A stretch of 64,000 bases of DNA from an uncultured Prevotella sp. (GTDB taxonomy: Bacteria > Bacteroidota > Bacteroidia > Bacteroidales > Bacteroidaceae): contig ONCJ01000002.1 of NCBI GenBank assembly GCA_900316295.1, positions 1 through 64,000 of the forward strand, given 5' to 3'. Shown here piece after piece: positions 52,901 through 59,808 of this stretch. A program made the translations under genes and the position numbers. Below the pieces are notes generated by a model. The model was not told the DNA's origin and ran no database searches. It saw only the letters and a program-made list of their open reading frames with translations. Every line of letters begins with the position of its first letter. Within the stretch, counting starts at the first letter, position 1.

Positions 52901-55293
52901 GCCATATTGGGCATAGACACTTGTTTCACTATATTTTCACTATTACCAGCGGCTATAGGCCCCTGTGTGTATAGTGTGGTCAGAAGACTGCTTCCCAGAT
53001 ACAGATTTATTTTAGTCTGGGCGGGGAGATCCACATTACCGATATTGTTGACAGTGATAGTCACCTCAGTTGTTCCCGCCGCAGGTACGTCTGCCTGTGC
53101 CAAGATAGGCGCATCCACCGTTGCGTCGGGCATCGTCTGGTCGGTGATGAGTGCCCAGCATGTACCCTGCGTATAGCCGTCGGCTGTTACGGTGAAGACT
53201 ACTGTACGCTCATCATTGCTGACCTCGTTCTTAAGTACGCTCACAGGTATAGTGGTGCTTTCTTGTCCGTCGGCGATAGTTGCTGTGTGGTTGTAGCTGA
53301 GACTGCTGTCTTGATCTGACGTTATGCTCACATTAGTTGTGCCTGTAGTTCCTGTATTACGACGGATGGTGAGCACAGTGGCATCGGTCTTACCCTCCAG
53401 GAGTGATGACGAACTGCTCGTGACGCTCAGCGTCGGACCGTCGTCGTCGAGAATGTTTACGGCTACCGACGAAGCACCAATGGTAGAACCAGAGGCGGCA
53501 CAGTTACATGAAGAAACATATACACCCGCAGAGATGTTTACCGTGCGGTCGCCTTCCTTCTGTGCGTTGTCCACCACGCCGAGTGCAAACTCAGCCGTTG
53601 TGACTCCAGCTTTCATAGTAAATCGCTTCTGCGAATAATAAATGTCGCCTTGCGAGTCGTCGCTCATCACGATGACGATGTCGCTATCTGCATGCGACCT
53701 GCGTAGCAGCTTCGCCATAATGGCCGTAGGACCAGCGCCCTCGCTGATTTGTGTCGGTGAGAGTACAAGTTCCAATTCAGGCATATCATTGTCGTTGACG
53801 ACAACCAGACATTCTGCCTTGTTGTATTTTTCCGCTGTTGCGTAGAAGGCTGTTGTGAGTTGTAGCTCAGGCGTGTTGTTGTCAATAACCTCAACGTCGA
53901 TGCTCGCTGAGTTTTGCCCTTGAGGAATAGTTACTGATGTCGGCATGCTGAACCGTTTTGGAGTCTCGGCTGTGAAGCGTATCTCCGTATCCTTAGCAGC
54001 AGCCTTCGGTAGTGTGACTGTCAGACGGAACGATTCTCCTTCGCCCACTTCCTGTCTCGAGGTCGTCAGCGTCATGTCCGCATATTCGTTGTCTTCTATC
54101 ACCAGTCGTCCTGTAGCGTCAGCATATCCTGCACCCCTGGCGGTGATGACCACCACCGAGTCGTCGTTGTTGTAGATGTCGTCATCAACGATGTTGACGT
54201 AGAAGGCTGTTCCCGTTTGATTTCTGCCGATGGTGACAGATTCAGGAAGAGTTAGTCGGTCGGGCTTGTCCGCACTCAGTGTGAACGTCTCTGCTGTGGT
54301 GCGACTACCGCTTCTGTTGAGCTGTAGTCTGACATTCCTTCCGTTATTCTCCTTGACGGCTGCCGTCGGCATCACCAGTTGGATAGTCTTAGTCATACTG
54401 CTTCCCGTAGCCACTGTAGCGGTGTTGTTCCATTCGGCTTCCGAGCGTTCGCCAGAGTCAGCGTTACCCTTGATGGCAACCTTCAGCGACACAGCTCCCT
54501 CGATGCTCAGCACCTCCGGCAGCGTCAGTTCGATGTTGCGGCTGACGCTCGCACCAGGTGCTATTCCTGTGTTTTCAAAATTGTTTGAGCTGATAAATAG
54601 CTCGGTGTTGTTCTCTCCGACGAGATAGAAGTTCTCCTTCCATCCGCCCGTTGAGGCAGTCTCACCGATGTTGCTCACCACCCACCCGAAGGCGACGTGT
54701 CCGCCTGGTGTGATATCTGCGTTAGTGATAGTGAGACCGCTCACCTCGAAGTCGGGGTATGTGGTGAGCGTCAGTATGCCGTCTGTGGAGCTGGTGAAGA
54801 CGTTCGCACCATTACGGTCACTCATGACGACGTTAGACAGCTTGATGTCATACGTCTGGTCATCTTGCAGACCGGTATAGATCTTGAACACGATATCGCA
54901 CAGCTTACCGCTGTTGCCCCTCAGCACTTGGTTGGTGGGGGAGTAGAGCATGAAGCGGTGCTTGTTGCTACCTTTGTTTTGACCACTGATGATGTGGTCT
55001 GCCTTCCGTGCGTCGGCGACCTTCGTGGAGTCGTACATCACCTGCGAGCCTGGTGGCAGGGTGATGTCAAACTGCAGGGCGGCAATCTCCGACGTGTTGT
55101 CCAGGTAGACGGGTACGGAGATGACCTTTCCGCGCATGCCGTTCACGTCTTGTAGACTCAGCACGTTGCTGTTCTGGGCTGACAGAGGTAAAAAGGTAGA
55201 AAGGAAAATAAGAACCCACCCCCAGCCCCTCCCGAAGGGAGTGGAGTTTGAATACAGATAAGTCAATGACTTTATTATATTGTTTGTTTTCAT
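46906..55293 (-). CDS. Giant secreted multi-domain protein with N-terminal cohesin-like module and T9SS sorting domain
   Basis: This 2795-residue protein has a signal region (about 1-40, with a REP-derived insert NSTPFGRGWGW), a cohesin-like beta module at about 42-160 (VYLDNTSEIAALQFDITLP, then GKLCDIVFKI, DIKLSNVVMSDRNG), CARDB-like modules near 185-300 and 725-835, Calx-beta-like repeats at about 310-720 (GPTLSVTSSSSSLLEGKTD), further Ig-like and carboxypeptidase-regulatory-like modules to about 1390, a Gly-rich stretch near 1410-1440 (GGGGRGPGSPGKGGSG), a helical region at about 1450-1690, more beta modules, two Listeria-Bacteroides-type repeats near 2275 and 2355 (ITATPAEGFVFNHWTEG), a GWNWISL domain, and a type A sorting domain at about 2710-2795. 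It is probably a surface adhesin or scaffold. Confidence 0.85.
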   Translation of the reverse strand: MKTNNIIKSLTYLYSNSTPFGRGWGWVLIFLSTFLPLSAQNSNVLSLQDVNGMRGKVISVPVYLDNTSEIAALQFDITLPPGSQVMYDSTKVADARKADHIISGQNKGSNKHRFMLYSPTNQVLRGNSGKLCDIVFKIYTGLQDDQTYDIKLSNVVMSDRNGANVFTSSTDGILTLTTYPDFEVSGLTITNADITPGGHVAFGWVVSNIGETASTGGWKENFYLVGENNTELFISSNNFENTGIAPGASVSRNIELTLPEVLSIEGAVSLKVAIKGNADSGERSEAEWNNTATVATGSSMTKTIQLVMPTAAVKENNGRNVRLQLNRSGSRTTAETFTLSADKPDRLTLPESVTIGRNQTGTAFYVNIVDDDIYNNDDSVVVITARGAGYADATGRLVIEDNEYADMTLTTSRQEVGEGESFRLTVTLPKAAAKDTEIRFTAETPKRFSMPTSVTIPQGQNSASIDVEVIDNNTPELQLTTAFYATAEKYNKAECLVVVNDNDMPELELVLSPTQISEGAGPTAIMAKLLRRSHADSDIVIVMSDDSQGDIYYSQKRFTMKAGVTTAEFALGVVDNAQKEGDRTVNISAGVYVSSCNCAASGSTIGASSVAVNILDDDGPTLSVTSSSSSLLEGKTDATVLTIRRNTGTTGTTNVSITSDQDSSLSYNHTATIADGQESTTIPVSVLKNEVSNDERTVVFTVTADGYTQGTCWALITDQTMPDATVDAPILAQADVPAAGTTEVTITVNNIGNVDLPAQTKINLYLGSSLLTTLYTQGPIAAGNSENIVKQVSMPNMAGEYLLKAVINEDKSIRELIYINNTSATTPLILTAPFTATVTVDKNIYQGDEDIIIKGVATGNSVANKQVEVYLIHDNVRDTLMTTTDATGKFAVTFNPRGVAGHYAVGACYVGENLRTEQAGFDIYGMRRTDNSYLKAEPQVGIPYSMNIGITNSGSLTLHNISMEVVSSGGNIDVSTQPISSLDGGKRADLPITLIGTEASTGDDWQQLKVRFTSEEGATFDGTIYYYNRTATGKLRASVTNINTTMVKGEQRDYSFDITNTGYGTTGKISLALPEGSWLTAVTGKEMGALESADTTTIVLRFTPTSDMQLNVPVRGSIGINCENGQGLSLPFSIEPVSDAMGVFVVDVCDEYTYYTDEAPHLKDAVVKITHPTTGQLVAEGTTNESGLFMANLPEGWYTLSVSADKHDSYRGNVLVDPGRQTTKVVNLSYQAVTINWEVKETEVEDEYEIVTTTTFETHVPAPVVIIRGPNKIDADAMIVGEAQLLYYTVTNEGLIKAANCVFKGPESDSELLFETLANTGPFDLAANQTVIIPVKVTKLSNIPAGAKARTLSPRRAEGSGGRQDNAFTHCMKNLGVLYEILCGKDLKSNSAMLTLAVRFCAAGVTGSVYLGGGGRGPGSPGKGGSGSYYGGGGGYTYLESDDPCDPALSNQKKTLMDSFLSMAPGMGGCIGFGLNAESMAQAAAAGDADGMASAAADFGSSVATTNAPPIAQPFIGFVQAASAMSHAGEAKAFFASKKSNASQGELLERYSWLADYYKVAYWYYRQLECYRNVYINYFGDEAWFSYDDDLRPTFFRKLSSYEHAEDITYENLLPYKPASVTEAQLELFVERLQNTVYQRESENKMDLEYMLNQIALAKYINLYEAPSSQPNHQNNARRKDPADNNEPYYGDDIYPAGEMFVNAVNQVKDDFSDASKTQSVCVTIKLQFKQKLVMTRQAFRGTLTVGNGNEENSMKNVKLMLTVKDEEGNVATAHEFQINNESLDGFTGDLNGEWELAAGQNGTATILFIPTKYAAPTSDKLYSFGGSLSYLDPNTGLTVTRDLDPVTLTVKPSPNLDLTYFMQRDIYGDDPLTKNVVEPIVPAEFALLINNVGYGDATNVRMTTEQPKIIENEKGLMIDFELLSSQLNGGEKTLALGSSVPTDFGTIPALSTSYAQWWFTSTLLGHFLDYNVEATHVTSYGNEDLSLLNNVTIHELIRSINTKAANGQPLKGWLVNDVKDSEDQPDMLYLSDGTTEEVSIATASIRMTSPTTGELTVQPGTKAWNYGSTSDPTAGRQNIVSITRDDGTVVDLRNVWQTDRTMRDGMDPITEYRIHIADKFTVDGQPHTYTITFEPRPNVVLAVESVEGLPKNNELTLTAITTMTVKLNKAVQEFASEHVRLDCQGQKFLQEPTITKMDDLTYQLTYSALEGATGYLVLTVYTSKMTDTEGYTGDNDFKTTWIQFIDGKCMLNMAASPVYGGTVAPGTTSQTYDTDVNITATPAEGFVFNHWTEGDEIISEEAETTYHITTLTSLSTLTAVFTPRHYDVNLSYNEIEGVVRGLGSGKYEYGTTIHLKATPSRFYSFNCWKVNGVEMSTDEEFDITINGDTQIEVLFTYTPPRLTTNYYLAEGWNWISLDPTDATLLDPMVLLAPLGDKVLEIRGKDGSLIFDGNSWTGDLTQLNSGEFYQIHVSEPSMLNIDSRVPEDNVISLKRGWNKVSFNAISELPLTTALTNWDAWENDMIKGQDGFAIYDGSQWTGTLQTMQPGKGYQIYSQTTVSFSYPTSQIEEDVTNVADFEEGTDSPSPAKGLRAPTRITGSLDSYSVPRREYADNMCVVADVMDETGIVNGDRYDIGAFAGADCRGIAELVDGKYYITIYGAAAEDIDYHVFDNNRSEFIDTEGGNIFNVASYCDLSNTTKVLIGDLTSIKSTETTDGGKGLNIYPTIAKERLWIRNEISGTPTITVISTNGTISIKTNSLDADNSLNVSQLANGIYVIILNDRNGSRSRKFIKN
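55213..55248. repeat. REP-like palindrome inside the signal-peptide coding region
   Basis: CCCCTCCC, loop, GGGAG inverted pair within codons 16-27 of the giant gene, giving the extra peptide STPFGRGWGW before the hydrophobic core. Confidence 0.6.
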
Positions 55294-55308
55294 ATCTTGT
55301 GTCCTCCT

Positions 55309-58300
55309 TTATTTAATGACCATTTTCTTTCCGTTGATGATATAGACTCCCTTGGGCAGCTTGCCTGTCGGCAATGAAGCGTCAGTCACCTTCCGTCCGT
55401 CTAACGAGTAGATGTTACTACTCCCCTCTCCCCTTGGAGATGGGACGGGGGTGAGGCTCTCGATACCAGTCGGTGTTGCTGTCTGATTGTTCAGCTTGGT
55501 ACTGATCTCTTCAGCCTCTTCGTCGACGAGCATTGCCGCCTTTACTTCCGCCTCATCGCTACTACATGTACCGATAACGGTCTCGCCTGTTGGTAGTGTC
55601 TTCCCCGAGGTGCTATATATAATAATGTGTAGCTTTCTGTCAGCCATCGTCTTCTTGGCAATGGTCATGCCTTGCGATGGTGAACTGGTGAAATTGTCCA
55701 CTTGTGAAATAGTGATGTCCATAGCTGCTACAGGTCGAGTGGTTTTTAGGATGAGTTTTCCGTTCATTATATACAAGCTGGCTTCGTGTGTGGTTGTCAA
55801 TGCTGCATTTGATGAGACTTTAGCTCTCCTTGCGAGGTTAGGACCGTCAGAATTTCCCTCAGTAGTCGACGGGTTCATGTTCAGCAGCAAGTCTACATGC
55901 GGCACGATGTCGAGTACGTTGATGGCGTTGTCTGCATTCATGTCGCCTGCGCTGAAGTTGTAGCGGTAGTAGTTGCTGTAAGATTCTTTGAACAGGTAGC
56001 TGATGCTCTGTTGCAGGTCGCTGATGTTGACGAGTCCGTTGAAGTCCACGTCGCCCATGTCATAGAAGAAGTTGGCATTGAACGTGGTGGTCTTGTTCGT
56101 GGAGTCGGTGTAGGAACACTTGGCAACGTCGCCGCTCGCTCCCTTCCAGGTACAGTAACCACTGACGGTGAAGTCGTTAGTGCCGTTGTAGTTCAGTGTG
56201 AACCAGTTCCCGTTGGTCTGGCTCTGCACGTTGACCTTGATGTCATCGGCGTAGGTGCGCGTTGCTGGGTCGTAGAAGACGATAGAGGGCAGGGTAGAGA
56301 AGAAGCCTTCATCGGTCATGTCGCGCAAGTCGAGCTTTGCCGTGATGTCAGTGATGGTCTGCGTACTGATGTTGACATTCTCCAACGTCTCAGTGAATGC
56401 CGGCCACAATGAGGAGAATCGGTTTTCGTGTACGTCCAACGTCTTTAACGACGGCAGTGCACCCACGAGCGTCGAGATATTACCCTCTAACTTGTTGCGC
56501 TGCAGGTCGAGGTATTCAAGGGTGGGACTGAGCGTCTTGCCTGCGGCAAGCCACTCTTCCACCTTGTCGCTGATGTTACCGTAGAGTTCGCAACCAGCAA
56601 TCTCTATCTTCTTCACCTGTGGCAGGGCGAAGAGGCTGACGGGTGTCTCTTCGGCATTGAGGTTGTAGATACTGGTGCCTGTGCCGAAGTTGATTTCCTC
56701 CACATGCCCGTTGTTCCACTTCACACCGAAGATGCCGACGGCACTCTCCTTCACGCCTTCGATGAGTCCCCAGTTGGCTGGTGCGCCGCCACCGCCGCTA
56801 CCGGTCCACGTACTCTTCTGCTTCGTGCGGTCGTAGGTCTTGCTGTAGAAGTCCCACAGCAGGGCAAAGTCTTCGTCGTCAATCTCCTTCAGACTGAAGG
56901 TTGCTATGTTGTCGAAGGTGGCTGGCTTGTAGTAAGGCCCTTCCTCGAAGTCGGCAGAGATGGTGTAGTCGCCTCCTTCTATCGGCATCGTGGCGGTCTT
57001 GTTGCCCTTCGCGTCGGTGTACCAGATGCGGTAGTTGCCCATGCCCTCGAACCAGTCTATCCATACAGCCTCCGGACTACCGCTCTTGTAGCTCTCCTTA
57101 TCTAAGCAAGACAGGTGGATGAGGTCTTGGGTGAGCGTCTGTTTCTCAGCGGGATAGCCCTTGATGGTGCGGTTGTCGGTGGCATCGGGAGTCCACGACG
57201 TACTGTTCTGGTAGTCGCTCTCCTGTCCTGCAGGTACCAAGAGGCTGAAAGCTGGCTGATATTGCCAGAACACGTGGTCTTTGGTACCCGGCATGGTGCT
57301 GCCCATGATACCGATGCTCTTGAAGTTGGTGTTCGATGAAGATGCTGTGGTGTGGATAGCCCAGTTGCCCATGCTCGTCACCGTAGAGGGGATATTGATA
57401 AAGGGCAGCTTCTCGGTATAGGCGAAACAGCTTTGTCCGATACTTTCCAGTCCTTCGGGCAACCGCACATAGCGCAGTCCTTTACAGTAGCAGAAGGTTT
57501 CGTAGCCGATGCTCTTTACGCCGTCGGGGATGTAAATGGTCTGCAGGGAGTCGCAGCTGTAGAAGGCATGGTCGCCGATGCTGGTGATGGTGGCAGGCAG
57601 CTGGATGTTGCGAAGGTGATCACATTCCTGGAACATATTATTAGGTATGGAACTCATGCCAGTCTTCGGTAGCGTCACATTCGTCAACTGTTTGTTATAG
57701 GCGAAAAGATTGGTGCCGATAGTGGTGAGTGCCGTCATGTCTTCGGGGAAGGTGACGGTGAGAATGGAGTCACAGTTGTAGAAGGCATAATTGCCTATAT
57801 TCTTCACTGTGGAGGGGATGTTCAGCGTCTTCAGCTGGTCGCAGTTGTAGAAGGCACTCGCTCCGATAGACTCCAGTCCCTCGTTGAGAGTCAGCGAAGG
57901 TATGTTGGTATCCCGGAAAGCATTGTCTTCTATCGTCTTCACCGTAGCAGGCAGGGTGATGGCTGGCAGTGAGGTTGCTCCGTAGAAGGCTTGTAGGCCG
58001 ATGGTCACCACATTTTCCGGCAATGTCACGTTGGCAAGCCGCTTGCAGCCTTCGCAGGTGCTTCGTGGAATGACGGTCATGTTGCGGGGGAAGACCACCG
58101 TCTGCAAGTTGTCACAACTGGCAAGCACGTATGTGCCTAAGGTGGTGAGAGACTCCGGGAAGGTGAAGCTCGTCATCTGGTCGCAGTTGTAGAAGGCATT
58201 GCCTCCGATGCTGGTGACGCTCTGCGGAATGACGACGGGAGATGCCGAGAGGTCCTTGCTGCCAGAAAAGGCATAGTTGCCGATGGTCTCCAGTCCGTCG

Positions 58301-59604
58301 TTCAGTTGCAGGCTGGTCAGGTTGTTATTGTCGAAGGCATTGTTTCCGATGCTCTTCAGTGTTGAAGGGAAACTGATGGCGGTCAGGTTCTCGCAATAAG
58401 CGAAAGCCTGATCTCCGATGGTAGCTGTTGCGGGCGGTAGCTGAACCGAAGCCAGTGCCTTACACAGACGGAACGCCCAGGGGCTTATCACTGTGGCAGG
58501 CAGACGGCTTAGGTCGATGCTCTGCAACTGATTGCAGCCGAAGAACATGCTGGTGGTGATGGTACTCAGGTTGTCGGGCAGCTTCACACTCTTCAGTTTC
58601 TTCATCGAAGAGAACTGCGACTCACCGGGCATTGTCACGTCGTTGTTGCCTAAGAAGGTGACGCTCTCCACGTTCTCGCACCCAGCGAAAGCATAGGAAC
58701 CGAGCGAGGTGAGACCGGCAGGTAGCGTGATGTCGCCGCCAAGCAGCTTACAATAATGGAAGGCTTCATTACCGATGGTGGTCACTCCTTCCGGGATGGT
58801 GACAGACGGCAGGCTGATACAGTTATAGAAGGTACGGTAGCCGATGGATGTCAGCGTCGAGGGCAGCGACAGTTCCTGCATCGCCTTGCATCCGTAGAAC
58901 ACATCTTGTCCGAGGGTGGTGATGCCTTCTGGTACGTGGAAGGCGGTAAGCTTCTCACAGGAGTCGAAGGCATTTCGCCCGATGGTGGTCATCGTCTGGG
59001 GCTTCAAGTCGACGGTCTCCAGATTTGAGCAGTACTGGAACGCATACTCGTCGATGATGCTGACGTTGGCTGGAATGGTGATGGCGGTCAGCCCTATGCA
59101 CCTGCCAAACGCATGATATCCGATGGTGGTCAGCGTGGAGGGTAACACCACCCCGTTTAAAAGGTCGTCTTCGTAGAACACGCCGCGCTCCATGGTGGTC
59201 ACGCCTTCTGGAATCGTCACCGAGGTGAGCTGGTCGCAGTAGGAGAAAAGCTCGAACGTCAGCGTCGTCACGCCTTCGGGAATCACGACTGAGGTCAGAC
59301 CCGTTCTGGAGAACGAGTATCTGCCAAATGTGGTCAGCGTCGACGGGAACGTGACAGAAGTGACAAACGACTTGCCATAGAAGGCACTGTCGCCAATCTT
59401 TTTCACCGTATAGTCCTGCGTGCCGTCGTTGACGGTCTGCGGGATGGTGATTTCGGATGTTGACAGATACAGACACGAACTGACGGTTGCCGTACCGTCG
59501 GTATTCAATGTGTATCGCAGGGAGTCCTTCTCAAAGGTGGTCTGGCTGTATGATGTGTAACCAAACAATGATAGAAGGAAAAACAAGATGAAAAACTTCC
59601 TCAT
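55309..59604 (-). CDS. BspA-type leucine-rich repeat surface protein with dockerin-like module
   Basis: The 1431-residue secreted protein has a signal peptide ending near GYTSYSQ, about 33 BspA/LRR_5 repeats from about residue 60 to 820 (TSVTIPEGVTTMERGVFYE type), a mixed beta region with a short canonical LRR near 1030-1090, and a dockerin-like module at about 1183-1242 with two calcium-loop halves: DVDFNGLVNISDL and GDMNADNAINVLDI. A cohesin-like half domain follows (KLILKTTRPVAAMDITI), then a REP-derived peptide (SLTPVPSPRGEGSS) and a short sorting-like end (NIYSLDGRKV to KKMVIK). It is the first gene of an operon with the cohesin-like giant 15 bp downstream. Confidence 0.88.
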   Translation of the reverse strand: MRKFFILFFLLSLFGYTSYSQTTFEKDSLRYTLNTDGTATVSSCLYLSTSEITIPQTVNDGTQDYTVKKIGDSAFYGKSFVTSVTFPSTLTTFGRYSFSRTGLTSVVIPEGVTTLTFELFSYCDQLTSVTIPEGVTTMERGVFYEDDLLNGVVLPSTLTTIGYHAFGRCIGLTAITIPANVSIIDEYAFQYCSNLETVDLKPQTMTTIGRNAFDSCEKLTAFHVPEGITTLGQDVFYGCKAMQELSLPSTLTSIGYRTFYNCISLPSVTIPEGVTTIGNEAFHYCKLLGGDITLPAGLTSLGSYAFAGCENVESVTFLGNNDVTMPGESQFSSMKKLKSVKLPDNLSTITTSMFFGCNQLQSIDLSRLPATVISPWAFRLCKALASVQLPPATATIGDQAFAYCENLTAISFPSTLKSIGNNAFDNNNLTSLQLNDGLETIGNYAFSGSKDLSASPVVIPQSVTSIGGNAFYNCDQMTSFTFPESLTTLGTYVLASCDNLQTVVFPRNMTVIPRSTCEGCKRLANVTLPENVVTIGLQAFYGATSLPAITLPATVKTIEDNAFRDTNIPSLTLNEGLESIGASAFYNCDQLKTLNIPSTVKNIGNYAFYNCDSILTVTFPEDMTALTTIGTNLFAYNKQLTNVTLPKTGMSSIPNNMFQECDHLRNIQLPATITSIGDHAFYSCDSLQTIYIPDGVKSIGYETFCYCKGLRYVRLPEGLESIGQSCFAYTEKLPFINIPSTVTSMGNWAIHTTASSSNTNFKSIGIMGSTMPGTKDHVFWQYQPAFSLLVPAGQESDYQNSTSWTPDATDNRTIKGYPAEKQTLTQDLIHLSCLDKESYKSGSPEAVWIDWFEGMGNYRIWYTDAKGNKTATMPIEGGDYTISADFEEGPYYKPATFDNIATFSLKEIDDEDFALLWDFYSKTYDRTKQKSTWTGSGGGGAPANWGLIEGVKESAVGIFGVKWNNGHVEEINFGTGTSIYNLNAEETPVSLFALPQVKKIEIAGCELYGNISDKVEEWLAAGKTLSPTLEYLDLQRNKLEGNISTLVGALPSLKTLDVHENRFSSLWPAFTETLENVNISTQTITDITAKLDLRDMTDEGFFSTLPSIVFYDPATRTYADDIKVNVQSQTNGNWFTLNYNGTNDFTVSGYCTWKGASGDVAKCSYTDSTNKTTTFNANFFYDMGDVDFNGLVNISDLQQSISYLFKESYSNYYRYNFSAGDMNADNAINVLDIVPHVDLLLNMNPSTTEGNSDGPNLARRAKVSSNAALTTTHEASLYIMNGKLILKTTRPVAAMDITISQVDNFTSSPSQGMTIAKKTMADRKLHIIIYSTSGKTLPTGETVIGTCSSDEAEVKAAMLVDEEAEEISTKLNNQTATPTGIESLTPVPSPRGEGSSNIYSLDGRKVTDASLPTGKLPKGVYIINGKKMVIK
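55419..55457. repeat. REP-like palindrome inside the C-terminal coding region
   Basis: CTCCCCTCTCCCC and GGGACGGGGGTGAG flank TTGGAGAT. It adds about 13 in-frame residues with the sequence SLTPVPSPRGEG just before the C-terminal motif. Similar peptides are familiar from REP elements read through in Bacteroidota proteins. Confidence 0.7.
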
Positions 59605-59641
59605 AATATATAGAATTTGTTTAAGTTAGTATATGTGTTGC

Positions 59642-59649
59642 CAAAGTTA
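59642..59649 (-). promoter_or_regulatory. -7 box TAACTTTG of the LRR-giant operon
   Basis: It lies on the minus strand 38 bp upstream of the ATG at 59604. No clear -33 motif is seen. Confidence 0.5.
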
Positions 59650-59772
59650 TGTAAAAATAGTTAAATATCGAGAATGAAAAACTGTGTTATTGATGAACTG
59701 TGGTCAGAGAGTGATGAAATGGCTGTTTCTCTTGACGAAGCAAAAAAACTTTCTTAGATACATTAATTTATA

Positions 59773-59804
59773 TTTGGCAAGTGAGGCGAAGTTTTGTATA
59801 TTTG
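59773..59804 (+). promoter_or_regulatory. Promoter of the sensor kinase gene
   Basis: TTTG at 59773-59776 and TATATTTG at 59797-59804 are 20 bp apart. The ATG at 59809 lies at the predicted transcription start, so the message should be leaderless. Confidence 0.7.
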
Positions 59805-59808
59805 CACC

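Noticed and set aside
55309..59604. Full cellulosome
   Set aside because: Only one dockerin-like and one or two cohesin-like modules are seen, none on a glycoside hydrolase, so a cellulosome is not supported.
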